Shown here: in pieces, positions 46,537 through 55,937 of the stretch
Numbering within the stretch: position 1 is the stretch's first letter
How the letters are laid out: each line of letters begins with the position of its first letter
Assembly (NCBI GenBank): GCA_903891085.1
Contig: CAITDJ010000149.1
Span: 36,933 to 100,932 of the forward strand
From: an uncultured Bacteroidota bacterium
GTDB lineage: Bacteria; Bacteroidota; Bacteroidia; Bacteroidales; F082
Reading direction: 5' to 3'
DNA length: 64,000 nt
The notes under the pieces: generated by a model
The model's database searches: none
Told to the model about the DNA's origin: nothing
The model's input: the letters and a program-made list of their open reading frames with translations, nothing else
Translations under genes and position numbers: made by a program

Positions 46537-48013
46537 TAGGTTTCTAATCGTTTTCTTTTCTTCATTTGTTTACTTGTCATTCACGACAATGGTGAACGCA
46601 CAATCGCTTGATTTCCGAAAAGCAGATAGTATATCTCTTGATTTATATACTAAAAAAGACTGGACTGCACTCCAAAAAGCTGGTAAATCTGCCCTACGGT
46701 CTGATGTGGATTATTATTATTTAAGAATGCGTTTAGGAATCGCTTCTTACGAACAAAGAAATTTTACCAGTGCAGAGCGTCATTTTCGCAAAGCTCTGAA
46801 ATTCAATAATTATGATCCAATCGCCCAATCTTACTTAACAGGATCAATTCTTGAAACTTTTCGGACAACTGAGGCGGGTAGTGTTTTTAACCATTCATTA
46901 CCAACCGCAAAACAGTATATACCCGTTCATAAGGGATTCGACCTTAAATCGCTCCATTCCGATATTGGCATGACTGTAAGGCAAGGTAATGATGAACTTG
47001 GTTTTAATGAACTGGCAGGTGAAGCCGCCCTGTACGGTCAGCAGCGTATTTATCGGGAGAGTCGGATTTACGATGCGGGAACTCATATTCAAATTCGGCC
47101 AAATCTCATCTGCTATATTGGATCGCAGTGGATACAAACCAAAGTAACCGATCGTTTTGCCTACGTTGAAAACAGCCTGATTCTCGATTCAACGGTGGTT
47201 AATCCGTTATGGGGTACAGGTTATTATTATAGCATTGATACCACACATAAAGCCATCGATTTCGAGCACCAAATCAGGCAGCAATCTACATATATGCAGG
47301 CACAATGGTCTCCCGGAAGCAGGTTAAGTCTGACAGCAGGCGGTCAACTTATACGCATCAGGCAAACAAACACCAATGCTACAATGAGTAGTTTTTCGGC
47401 TTCAGGTATCGCGGCCGAATATAATGACACAACTCTTGAGGATTCTTTGTTTTCGACCAGTTTATCTAAAATTAATTTTCAACAAGATACAACACTCCAT
47501 ACTGATTGGGCAATCTCTTTAGGTGCCACTTACACTTTCGGGAAAATTACGACACTCATCAGAACAAATTTGTCCAGTTTAAATGGCAACCGCATCAGAC
47601 AACTTTCGGCAGGCATAAATTACCTTCCTTTCGGCAACGGTGATGTTTATAGTCAAACAGAAGTGATAGCATTGGATAACTCATCAGTAACCAATATAAT
47701 TTATAAAGAAGTCGTCGGTGTAAAGATTTTATCGCCACTGTGGTTCGAGGCCCGGCTGCTCGTGGGAAATCTCGAATATTACAGCGATCAGTCAGCCTAT
47801 ATTGTTTACAATGTTCCTGAGCTGGTTCGCTTCCGGCTCGAACCTACGTTGTATGTTGTCTTGTCGAAACACCTGCAATTGCACCTCAGATATAAATACC
47901 AACAATCAGAGTCATATTACTATACTTCAGCATCAGTTGGAAATCAACTCATTAAAAACACAATCGAAACACAATCGAATTCAATAATAGGAGGTATAAA
48001 ATGGATTTTTTAA
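46526..48013 (+). CDS. TPR plus outer-membrane beta-barrel protein
   Basis: A 495-residue protein with a GTG start at 46526. The GTG is supported by the signal peptide it creates (residues 1-26, ending VNAQS). Residues 30-115 contain two TPR-like helix pairs (RLGIASYEQRNFTSAERHF). The remaining 380 residues alternate hydrophobic and polar positions with many Tyr, Ser and Gln, and end in IIGGIKWIF with a terminal Phe, the usual barrel end. This layout resembles the YaiO group. It overlaps the UT-M23 gene by 11 bases and the next gene by 13 bases. Confidence 0.75.
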   Translation: MCCSRFLIVFFSSFVYLSFTTMVNAQSLDFRKADSISLDLYTKKDWTALQKAGKSALRSDVDYYYLRMRLGIASYEQRNFTSAERHFRKALKFNNYDPIAQSYLTGSILETFRTTEAGSVFNHSLPTAKQYIPVHKGFDLKSLHSDIGMTVRQGNDELGFNELAGEAALYGQQRIYRESRIYDAGTHIQIRPNLICYIGSQWIQTKVTDRFAYVENSLILDSTVVNPLWGTGYYYSIDTTHKAIDFEHQIRQQSTYMQAQWSPGSRLSLTAGGQLIRIRQTNTNATMSSFSASGIAAEYNDTTLEDSLFSTSLSKINFQQDTTLHTDWAISLGATYTFGKITTLIRTNLSSLNGNRIRQLSAGINYLPFGNGDVYSQTEVIALDNSSVTNIIYKEVVGVKILSPLWFEARLLVGNLEYYSDQSAYIVYNVPELVRFRLEPTLYVVLSKHLQLHLRYKYQQSESYYYTSASVGNQLIKNTIETQSNSIIGGIKWIF

Positions 48014-48618
48014 AGAAAATATTGGCTATTTCATTGCTATTTTTTACAATGGCTGCCAATTCACAGGAATTTGAGAAACAGCTGAAAGCATTTGAAAACT
48101 CATATGCTTCTGAGTATAGTGGTGCCTACGGTGATGCCATTAAATCAATTACTGCTGTATATAAAGCTGAAAGCTATGAAATGAACCTTCGGTTGGCCTG
48201 GCTCTATTATGCCTCAAAGAATTACAACGAAGCCTGCAATTATTATCAGAAAAGCTTTCAGCTGTTTCCATTGTCGATTGAAGCACGCTTAGGTTTCGCC
48301 AATGCCGCCGCCGAACTGGGAAACTGGACCCAGGTTGAAACGCAATATATGGAGATATTGAAAACAGATGCTATGAATACCACGGCCAATTACCGGATGG
48401 GCCTTATTTGTTATAACAGGCTTGATTATACCTCTGCATTGAAATATTTTACCAAGACCATGAACCAATTTCCTTTTGATTACGATACTTCCATCATGGT
48501 TGCCTGGACTGAATTGAAGCTAGGGAAGCTACGCGAAGCAAAGATAATGTTTCAGAAAACATTGTTTATCAGACCTTCTGATGCAAGTGCCTTGGAAGGA
48601 CTGGCGTTGATAAAATAG
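48001..48618 (+). CDS. Exported TPR protein
   Basis: A 205-residue protein with a signal peptide (residues 1-21, ending MAANSQ). It consists of about four TPR units, for example LAWLYYASKNYNEACNYYQK, NYRMGLICYNRLDYTSALKY and MVAWTELKLGKLREAKIMFQ, and so should be a periplasmic scaffold. It is the last gene of the six-gene unit and is followed by a strong terminator. A role linking the M23 peptidase to the outer-membrane barrel is a guess from context. Confidence 0.82.
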   Translation: MDFLKKILAISLLFFTMAANSQEFEKQLKAFENSYASEYSGAYGDAIKSITAVYKAESYEMNLRLAWLYYASKNYNEACNYYQKSFQLFPLSIEARLGFANAAAELGNWTQVETQYMEILKTDAMNTTANYRMGLICYNRLDYTSALKYFTKTMNQFPFDYDTSIMVAWTELKLGKLREAKIMFQKTLFIRPSDASALEGLALIK

Positions 48619-48678
48619 GCAATGTGCTCAGATATTGCAAAAATATATTGATTATGCCTTTCGTACCAAAGTCAATAA

Positions 48679-48718
48679 AAAGAGCATATTGGAACTAGTT
48701 TCAATATGCTCTTTAATT
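48679..48718 (+). terminator. Terminator of the PqqD/UT-M23 operon
   Basis: A 13-bp perfect stem, AAAGAGCATATTG (48679-48691) with CAATATGCTCTTT (48702-48714), followed by AATTT. It ends the unit that starts at 41669. Confidence 0.75.
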
Positions 48719-48758
48719 TATAACCGCTATTAAGTTATTATACTGTAATTCAATTGAA

Positions 48759-49478
48759 TCAATGCATCGAAGTTCTGGATGCCTTGGCGTCTTCCATAAT
48801 AACCTCATAAAAGTAACCTGCGCCAAAATCTTTCTTCAATGAAATTTTACCTTCAAAAATAACCACTTCACCAATTGGGACTACATCAAGGGTGGTCACC
48901 GTCAGATCAAAATTCTCACCTGAAACAGTTCCGTCCTGTATATGAGCCCAATTCTTTTTCATAATACCAGTGTTGAATTTTGTCACTTCACCAACCACTT
49001 TCACCACCTGATTTTCATACTTTGCCCTATTATTATACAATTCGGCAATTGAGATGGTTCCTTCATGCTGTCCGACTTTTACTTCTTTCTTTTCGAGTAC
49101 CGGTTTAATATTTTGATGTGGCTGCTGCGTCATAGCTGCTTCTTCAGATGATGCGGGTATTGGCGCATTACTCAGATTATCGATAAACAGAACCTTATCA
49201 AAGGTGCGGCTCAGATCCTTACTAGTGAAATTTTTCATTTCCATCGATCGGTTATAATGGAAGACGTTGCCTTCAGCAGCTTCCATTCTTGACACTGCAA
49301 TCCAGTATTCATCACCATTTTCCTTTACTAAAAGATAAGTATATGCACTTGCCTGCAACACTTCCTTCACTTTCACTTCGTGATTATTCGGGTCAACTTT
49401 ATAACTCACCTTGGTTCCGCCTGAATCGCATGCTGCCAATAAAAAGAGCGAGACAATCGCAATGGTCAATATTCTCAT
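48759..49478 (-). CDS. Lipoprotein with an OB-fold-like C-terminal domain
   Basis: A 239-residue protein from the ATG at 49478, which gives a lipoprotein signal ending LLAAC; the ATG at 49535 would add 19 residues. The first half contains YTYLLVKENGDEYWIAV and YNRSMEMKNFTSKDL, a segment seen in small Bacteroidota and delta-proteobacterial lipoproteins. The second half (about 150-235) with VKVVGEVTKFNTGIMKKNW, HIQDGT and VIFEGKISLKKDFGAGY looks like an OB-fold. No function is known. It stands alone after the operon terminator. Confidence 0.65.
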   Translation of the reverse strand: MRILTIAIVSLFLLAACDSGGTKVSYKVDPNNHEVKVKEVLQASAYTYLLVKENGDEYWIAVSRMEAAEGNVFHYNRSMEMKNFTSKDLSRTFDKVLFIDNLSNAPIPASSEEAAMTQQPHQNIKPVLEKKEVKVGQHEGTISIAELYNNRAKYENQVVKVVGEVTKFNTGIMKKNWAHIQDGTVSGENFDLTVTTLDVVPIGEVVIFEGKISLKKDFGAGYFYEVIMEDAKASRTSMH

Positions 49479-49589
49479 AATAAGTAGTTTTTTAAATGAA
49501 CCGCAAAAGTAGTTTTTTTGGGTGAACTGAAACAATCCGCCAATAAGAAAAAATAGTTAAGTGAAATCTACTTCAATTCGCGGCAAAAT

Positions 49590-51263
49590 TCAATTTGAAT
49601 TGGGATTGACGGTCTCTTCCGCATATTGATCATTACTGTTTTTCTTCAATTTCTTTACATAATAAGTCGAAATGATAATCGAAATAACAGCAAAAACCAA
49701 AAAAGCCAAAATTCTGAATATCAGATCGATTTTTGCCAGATCGATCAGAAACAAATAAAAGGCCGTGACCATCAGATTCGACATGGCCAACCAACGATAC
49801 TTGATGCTCCTTAAGACAATACTAAAGATGAAATACATTCCGGTTATACCCAACCATGAAAGAGCAATATATTGACCGGGCAATCCCTTATACGTTGCAT
49901 ATAGCAAAGAGAAGAACAGAATGAATAAATTCATGTTTCTTAGAAAATCTGTTTTAATATTCATTCTCTTTTTCTGCCAGTTAATTATCCGGGCCGATAT
50001 AAATGCGACAATTGGTATTGAAAAATTAACCGCCTGAAGTGTTCCTGAGATTTTGTAATATGCTAAAATTAGAGATATTAATAGAAAAGTATTCATTACT
50101 GCGATGATCTGTGATCGGTACCATAATGCCATAGCCAGAACCATAATACTTTGTATGGTAAGTAATAAGAATGAATCGGGCAAATGATAGATGCCAAAAA
50201 CTGTGACACTTATGGCTACAAATCCAAACAATGCAAACAATGCTGGCGTATATTTCCAGGGTGAGTACAACTTAAGAATAACTGAAAAAGTGATGCAGTA
50301 TATAGAAATCAGCGTGAAAAACGGCACAAAATTGTCAGGAAAATGCTTCACCACCAGTATAAGCAAGAACGCCGAATATGAAATCCCTGCAAGCATAATA
50401 ACTGACAATATGAGATCTGAAGAGAATGCTTTCTCTGGTTTTCTGAATACTACCAATGAATAAATCGCAGTAATAATTGAATAATATACAAAAGCAAATT
50501 GGTAAGTAAGATCGTCAGGCGATTTAATCAATGATACCGGATTTTTCAACATCCAGATTACATTAGTCAGAAAACCAATGCACAAAACAATAACAAGTGC
50601 TTTCCACCAGTTGTATTTCCAAAAAGAATACATGACCAAAACAGTAGTTAGTAACGAAATCAGGTAAAATGAGTGTGTGCTACCTGATGCAAACGCAGTA
50701 ATCGATGCGAATATGAAAGCCATTCCTGCCAAAATTTGCGATTTATTTTTAAAGGCAAAAAAAAGTTGACCCACAATTATTAAAAGAATTATACTGGTTG
50801 CAATTACCTGATTTGTTATTAGCGGTTTGTCGTTGTAGTAATGCAATTTAAGCCCGATATAAAATAAAATAACGAACCCGAATAGGTTAAACATAAATGA
50901 TAAAAAGGAAAAGTTTCTTCTGAAGTAATGTGACAAGGTAAAAAAACCTGCCACACTTATTACACCAACAATCGCTGATATCAGGGGCTTACCTGCATCA
51001 TTAAAATATTTCCAAAGAAAAGCGATGGCAAAAAACAACACAATATTACCTAGCCAGGCCAATCCATATTCACCGAAATTTGTTTCAAACGGATTACTGA
51101 TTGAGATGTTCAGATCGGAAAATTCCATATTTTCAGATTCCGTTTCCACTTTTAATATGGGTTGTACCTTTACATCATGTAACGTTCTGGATTCCAATAA
51201 TGTAATTCGTTTTTCAAGTAAATCAATATGGTTTAATAATTGTTTTAAATCATCGGGATTCAT
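49590..51263 (-). CDS. DUF2339-like polytopic membrane protein
   Basis: A 557-residue protein. Residues 1-35 form a coiled coil (LLNHIDLLEKRITLLESR), then residues 60-545 are a run of about 16 hydrophobic helices. WLGNIVLFFAIAFLWKYFND at the start of the membrane part matches the WxGrxGvvxLxxGxxFflKY motif of DUF2339. It is shorter than many members (800 or more). No function is known. It is separated by 150 bases from the NrfD-like gene. Confidence 0.7.
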   Translation of the reverse strand: MNPDDLKQLLNHIDLLEKRITLLESRTLHDVKVQPILKVETESENMEFSDLNISISNPFETNFGEYGLAWLGNIVLFFAIAFLWKYFNDAGKPLISAIVGVISVAGFFTLSHYFRRNFSFLSFMFNLFGFVILFYIGLKLHYYNDKPLITNQVIATSIILLIIVGQLFFAFKNKSQILAGMAFIFASITAFASGSTHSFYLISLLTTVLVMYSFWKYNWWKALVIVLCIGFLTNVIWMLKNPVSLIKSPDDLTYQFAFVYYSIITAIYSLVVFRKPEKAFSSDLILSVIMLAGISYSAFLLILVVKHFPDNFVPFFTLISIYCITFSVILKLYSPWKYTPALFALFGFVAISVTVFGIYHLPDSFLLLTIQSIMVLAMALWYRSQIIAVMNTFLLISLILAYYKISGTLQAVNFSIPIVAFISARIINWQKKRMNIKTDFLRNMNLFILFFSLLYATYKGLPGQYIALSWLGITGMYFIFSIVLRSIKYRWLAMSNLMVTAFYLFLIDLAKIDLIFRILAFLVFAVISIIISTYYVKKLKKNSNDQYAEETVNPNSN

Positions 51264-51413
51264 CTTACATTCCTCCTTGCTTTAAAATTATTTCCAAACA
51301 AAGTTTTTTATGGGAGATCAATTCGATGAAAACCCAATCATATTGACTGCGAATCGCAGTTAGAATATCGGTTTACATGTGCAATCCGGTTTAACTTTCA
51401 GATATTCTAATTA

Positions 51414-52625
51414 TTAAACTTCCTGAATATCAGCATCCTCATCCTTTTTTTTCCATGGTGGTAAAAGCCACAACAGGAACGAAAGGATTATAAATGGTAC
51501 AATGATCCAAACGGCAGCCATCAAATAGCCTTCAGTACCAATCATTCCGATTTTGAAACTTGTATAACCATAAAAACTTTTCGAGAATAATTGTCCACCA
51601 ATTACAACATTCCACCGCATAAAAAACACTCCAATCAGTATCAGTGCAGATGTAACGAGGTATACTGCTTTTCTGATTTTTTCTTTGGGTTGGACAAACT
51701 GAAATGTACCGAGTGTTAATAATGGTACGATCGTCCCTAATAATCCCTGCAAAATAAACATAGTATAGAAAAGCTTCCCAAATACCAGCATATGTAATAC
51801 TTCAAACGATTCTTCTGCTTCATAAATCCTATGTATCTGATCAAGACCTTCAAGTACAAAATCGATAAGCAGAATGTAGAATAAATATCGTGCTATCAAA
51901 TCCAAACATGCCATATCAATTTTCTGTTTGCGAATTTTGCTTAATAAGATATAAATTAGCATAACCAGGGCAATACCTGAAACAATTGCCGAAAACAGAA
52001 AAATCACCGGCATCAAAACAGTTGACCACCATGGGTTTGCCTTTATCGAACCGAAAATAAATCCAACATATCCATGCAATAGAAAGGCTGATGGCACACC
52101 AATAACGGTAACTATATAACCCAACTTTTTATCCAGCGCAACTGCCTTAGGGGAAATATCTGTTGTCCAAAGGGAGAGAGCCTTATAGAGGAATCGTTTA
52201 ATACCTTTCGTTTCATTGGCCCATATCACCATATCACGTCGATAATCAAACCAGATTTCCAGCAATAACACGACCATAAGGTACCACAAATAAACAAAAC
52301 CGAAAATTGCCATGGCAGAACTTAAATGTGGGGTAACCATAATTTCGTATGCTCTCAATGGTTTGCCAAGATGGCTAACCAGCGGCATGGTGGCAACCAA
52401 CATAAAAGAAAGTGCGGTCAATAAGGCAAGACCATAGGTGGGTTTAAGAATATGCAATTTAAATATCCTTTCAAGCGAAGCCAGAATAAAAGCTCCGGCA
52501 ACCAAGCCTGTGATATATGGATAAAGCACAATAAGAATACTCCAATTAAGTTCGATTTCATTCGGATAAACATAACCCTGAACCTTTGAAAGAACTTCAT
52601 GTAAATCTTGTAAATGATTTTCCAT
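51414..52625 (-). CDS. NrfD-family quinone-interacting membrane subunit
   Basis: A 403-residue inner-membrane protein with about 9-10 helices of the NrfD/PsrC type, the subunit that exchanges electrons with menaquinone in many respiratory complexes. The typical N-terminal helix (LNWSILIVLYPYITGLVAG) and the AMAIFGFVYLWYLMVVLLLE region are visible. It ends in a charged tail (KKKDEDADIQEV). It is the last of three genes with a tetraheme cytochrome and a ferredoxin-like protein, with 1 base after the latter, so these three should form a quinol-linked complex. No catalytic subunit is encoded nearby. Confidence 0.88.
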   Translation of the reverse strand: MENHLQDLHEVLSKVQGYVYPNEIELNWSILIVLYPYITGLVAGAFILASLERIFKLHILKPTYGLALLTALSFMLVATMPLVSHLGKPLRAYEIMVTPHLSSAMAIFGFVYLWYLMVVLLLEIWFDYRRDMVIWANETKGIKRFLYKALSLWTTDISPKAVALDKKLGYIVTVIGVPSAFLLHGYVGFIFGSIKANPWWSTVLMPVIFLFSAIVSGIALVMLIYILLSKIRKQKIDMACLDLIARYLFYILLIDFVLEGLDQIHRIYEAEESFEVLHMLVFGKLFYTMFILQGLLGTIVPLLTLGTFQFVQPKEKIRKAVYLVTSALILIGVFFMRWNVVIGGQLFSKSFYGYTSFKIGMIGTEGYLMAAVWIIVPFIILSFLLWLLPPWKKKDEDADIQEV

Positions 52626-52626
52626 A

Positions 52627-53394
52627 TTATCTAACCTCCGGACTTAATGCGTTATAAAATAATTTTGAGCCAGTATTCAGGTGTGGTTTTACAACCATGC
52701 AGGTATGGTTTTTAAGGAACGAATTGATATTGCTATCAGGATCGTTTAAATCTCCCAGGATTCTTGCCTCTGTTGGACAAATTTCAAAACAGGCGGGCTG
52801 AAGACCTTTTTCCAGACGATGAATGCACAAACTGCACTTATCAACTGTTCCCTTTTCAGGATGAATATAACGACAACCGTACGGACATGCCTGAACACAA
52901 TACCTACACCCAATACAATATGTTTCATCCACCAAAACGATACCATCATCTGTTTCAAATGTTGCCCCTACTGGACAAACCTGTACACAGGGTGATTTGG
53001 CGCAGTGATTGCACATTTTGGGAACGAAGAATGATTTAAAAATCTCCTCGTCTGGAACCGATTGCATGAAGCCGTCAATGCCTCCGTTTGGTGATTCGAC
53101 AAGTATTGATCCATCATTTTTGATCGTATATTGCTCAACCCAGGACCGGAAATAGAATGGTTCCTGAGGCACATTATTCTCAAGTTTACATGCGTTGGCG
53201 CATTTTCCACAGCCGATGCACTTACTTATATCAATGCCGATTCCATACCATTTGCCTTTTCCTTTTGGTGCTTCCGAAGCAAATAAAATCCCGTTAAACG
53301 GAGTAAACACTGAAGTTACAGCAATTCCGCCAACAATGAAAGTTCCGGCTTTGAAGAAATCTCTTCGCGAAATGTTTGATTTATGTTGTTTCAT
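52627..53394 (-). CDS. Exported 4x[4Fe-4S] ferredoxin-like subunit (NrfC/DmsB type)
   Basis: A 255-residue iron-sulfur protein. The ATG at 53394 is preferred over 53415 because it overlaps the upstream stop as ATGA and gives a Tat signal, NISRRDFFKAG. Sixteen Cys occur in four groups: CIGCGKCANACK, CNHCAKSPCVQVC, CIGCRYCVQAC and CSLCIHRLEKGLQPACFEIC, enough for four [4Fe-4S] clusters. The Tat signal implies a periplasmic electron carrier between the tetraheme cytochrome and the NrfD-like subunit. Confidence 0.92.
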   Translation of the reverse strand: MKQHKSNISRRDFFKAGTFIVGGIAVTSVFTPFNGILFASEAPKGKGKWYGIGIDISKCIGCGKCANACKLENNVPQEPFYFRSWVEQYTIKNDGSILVESPNGGIDGFMQSVPDEEIFKSFFVPKMCNHCAKSPCVQVCPVGATFETDDGIVLVDETYCIGCRYCVQACPYGCRYIHPEKGTVDKCSLCIHRLEKGLQPACFEICPTEARILGDLNDPDSNINSFLKNHTCMVVKPHLNTGSKLFYNALSPEVR

Positions 53395-53900
53395 GGTTGA
53401 TGAGGATAATGACATTCAATACACTTTAATTCTACCTTGGTTTTTTTATGTACCAGATTATGTTTCATGGGATCGACCTGCTTGATCATCGAATTATCAA
53501 TTGTATCGAAAGTAATCTTGATCCGGGCAGCATTTATCCTGTGGCACACCGCACAATCTTTTCGCTCATCAGGTTTATTAAGTTTCAAAGAATCGGGTAA
53601 TTCTTCATTTTCGAACTTATCTGCGTACATCACATGTCGTAATGCCGGCCCATGACAAACTTCACACTTAAGTTGTGCATGATACCCGTCAGATTTTTCG
53701 ATGTGTATGTCTTCATGACATTTAATGCAGCTTTCGGACCCGGCATACTGCAATTCTTTTAATTTATTCTCTTGTATAGCCAGAAAGCGATAATGTCCGG
53801 AAACTCCAAAAGAGCTGGGTTTCAAAACTTGCTGCATAACCAGAAATAACAGGATTACAATTGCAAATGCACTAATAAGGCGTTTGATCTGTTGTGGCAT
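53391..53900 (-). CDS. Membrane-anchored tetraheme cytochrome c
   Basis: A 169-residue protein with an N-terminal signal anchor (residues 6-27) and four CXXCH motifs: CIKCH, CEVCH, CAVCH and CIECH. Several other His residues could act as distal ligands, so low-potential bis-His hemes are likely. It starts the three-gene unit with the FeS and NrfD-like subunits and would pass electrons into or out of that complex at the periplasmic face. Direction cannot be told from sequence. Confidence 0.9.
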   Translation of the reverse strand: MPQQIKRLISAFAIVILLFLVMQQVLKPSSFGVSGHYRFLAIQENKLKELQYAGSESCIKCHEDIHIEKSDGYHAQLKCEVCHGPALRHVMYADKFENEELPDSLKLNKPDERKDCAVCHRINAARIKITFDTIDNSMIKQVDPMKHNLVHKKTKVELKCIECHYPHQP

Positions 53901-54350
53901 AGTAAGTGTATTAAAAAATTAGTGTATATAGTGTATTGAAATTAATAGTTGACCACAATAAGGTTAGAAAAATACAAAATAAGTGTTAGTATTCATTAAA
54001 CCTCACATAAATTCTTCTAAATGAACCCTATTATACTAAATAATACATGAAAATACCAATAATGCCACAAGTCAGAATAATAATCCTATTTATCTGTTAC
54101 ACTGTTAAATAATACTCATTTTCTATACTCTTAAAATGGCATTATTTAGAATGTATATTTATTACTATTGTTATTTAAATAACAATAATAAAATTGCAAT
54201 GACATAGCAAATACTGTTCAAATAATAAATCCTCGGTAAACCAATAAAATCTCTTTTCAACAAATTCGATCAGAAAATGAATTAGTTTATTCAACCACCG
54301 GCTGACAGTCGTTCATATACTGTGGATGGATTAATCGTATATGGTCTGTA
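53901..54350. other. Gene-free AT-rich region with a 22-bp palindrome
   Basis: Promoter region of the tetraheme/FeS/NrfD unit and spacer behind the NapC-like gene. No open frame of note. Three GTGTAT hexamers (53906, 53922, 53931) lie just before the tetraheme start. A perfect 22-bp palindrome is at 54166-54187. No FNR-like box was seen here, unlike the units further along. Confidence 0.6.
54166..54187. repeat. Perfect 22-bp AT-rich palindrome
   Basis: The half-site TATTGTTATTT is followed directly by its exact reverse complement. It lies 266 bases upstream of the tetraheme start and could be an operator or a cruciform site. It has no loop, so it is unlikely to be a terminator. Confidence 0.6.
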
Positions 54351-54387
54351 TAAAACAAAATCAGCCAACAACTTCACGTTATTGGCT
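54351..54387 (-). terminator. Terminator after the NapC-like cytochrome gene
   Basis: A 10-bp stem with one mismatch, AGCCAACAAC (54363-54372) with GTTATTGGCT (54378-54387). On the minus strand the tail is TTTTGTTTTA. It lies 17 bases after the stop. Confidence 0.75.
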
Positions 54388-54404
54388 TAGGATTGATTAA
54401 GTGC

Positions 54405-55904
54405 CTAATAAAGCTCTTTATGACATTCTGCACAAAGCTTTGTTTTCCATTTACCCTTGATATCAACAGGGTGTTCAAACTCGAGATATTCCTGATCATT
54501 AGCAAACTGAATTGCCCCGGGAGCACCTTGTTCCTTAATAAGGTGACAAAGATTACAATCACGCGAAATTACTTCATCATCCTGGTTTTTAAACGAATCG
54601 TTATGACAACGATAGCAACCATTATTCTCGATGTGTCCCAAATAATTTGGATATTTATTCCAGGTTACCTTCATAAAAGGAAATACATTTTTCGAATAAC
54701 CTTCCTTAATAGAAGCAATTGCCTGATCTATCTTGTCTTTATCACTTTCAAGGAGTTCGGGATACATCATTTCATAATAATCGTAAATACCATTCTCAAT
54801 CGCACGGAATGCGCTGTCCTTGTCAGGAAATTCGTTCTTCAGAATATCCATGGCAGCAATCTTAATATCAGGTAAATCTTTTGAGATATTGCCTGCTGTC
54901 ATCGCATTATCAAAGAAATGCTGTGGTGATTTGTAATTATGGGAAGGTCTGTTGTGACAATCAAGGCAATCCATTGTGCGAAATTCAAGTTTAGCAACCT
55001 GTGATGCGTCTACCGGCACCTGTTCATCCTGATACACTTTCACAATACCTGTCTTCAGGTTGGTGTATTTCACATATACTATGGTATCTCTTTTAATGCT
55101 TGTTGAGGCATACTCAATTTTAACATCCTTGTTAATGTGCCAGTGAATACCGTGCTCTAATCCCATGCCACGGTAGGCTGGACCCGTTTTCATTACCATT
55201 GTGATATCCCATTCCGAATTTTGCTCGTCAGCGATATAATGCTTATGCGAGACATATTTGCGATCATAAAATTTTTCAGGCCAGTGACATTTTTCACAGG
55301 TTTCCTGTGCAGGACGCAGATTGTGTAATGGTGTTGGAATGGGTTGCGGATAAGCCTTGGCCATCACTGAATAAACCTGATACAAGCCCGACATCTTCGA
55401 TTTCACATACCATCCTGCGCCTGATCCAACATGACACTCGACGCAATTGACCCTTTCGTGTGCCGAACCCTGATATGCTGTGTATTCAGGTTCCATAACA
55501 TTGTGGCACAAAGTGCCACAAAATACATTGGACTCTGTATAATGAAACGCCTGATAGCTACCTAAAGCCGACAACACAATAAAAACAGAGAGTCCGCTCA
55601 AAACGATGAAAAACACATTCCTTTGTTTCGGGTCATTGAAATTTACAATTGGAAATTTTATCTCTTCTTCAACAGTATCCTGTTGCTTTTTCCTCATTCG
55701 AACAATTTTTCCAATCAAAATAATAGCCAAACCTGAGAACATTATTCCGGGTAATATAATGAAAGTAAAAAGCCCTGAATAATTATCACCTAATCCAAAA
55801 AAAGTAGAAATAAGGAACAGGATGAAAATTAGGAATAATGATAGTATAGCGATTAATCCTCCAATGAAGGTAGGCCATCTGTAATAATGTTTCGGAATAT
55901 TCAT
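54405..55904 (-). CDS. NapC/NirT-like multiheme quinol dehydrogenase, seven heme motifs
   Basis: A 499-residue protein with three N-terminal transmembrane helices (about 12-36, 44-64 and 98-118) and a periplasmic part. Six CXXCH motifs are seen (CVECH, CEKCH, CLDCH, CYRCH, CNLCH, CAECH) plus one CX3CH, CGTLCH, the first after the anchor. The stretch CGTLCHNVMEPEYTAYQ, with VNCVECHVGSGAG, is typical of membrane cytochromes that oxidise menaquinol and pass electrons to periplasmic partners. It closes a three-gene unit with a b-type cytochrome and a seven-heme protein. Confidence 0.9.
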   Translation of the reverse strand: MNIPKHYYRWPTFIGGLIAILSLFLIFILFLISTFFGLGDNYSGLFTFIILPGIMFSGLAIILIGKIVRMRKKQQDTVEEEIKFPIVNFNDPKQRNVFFIVLSGLSVFIVLSALGSYQAFHYTESNVFCGTLCHNVMEPEYTAYQGSAHERVNCVECHVGSGAGWYVKSKMSGLYQVYSVMAKAYPQPIPTPLHNLRPAQETCEKCHWPEKFYDRKYVSHKHYIADEQNSEWDITMVMKTGPAYRGMGLEHGIHWHINKDVKIEYASTSIKRDTIVYVKYTNLKTGIVKVYQDEQVPVDASQVAKLEFRTMDCLDCHNRPSHNYKSPQHFFDNAMTAGNISKDLPDIKIAAMDILKNEFPDKDSAFRAIENGIYDYYEMMYPELLESDKDKIDQAIASIKEGYSKNVFPFMKVTWNKYPNYLGHIENNGCYRCHNDSFKNQDDEVISRDCNLCHLIKEQGAPGAIQFANDQEYLEFEHPVDIKGKWKTKLCAECHKELY

Positions 55905-55937
55905 GGTTTTGCTTTTATAGTGAAAATGAAATATTAT

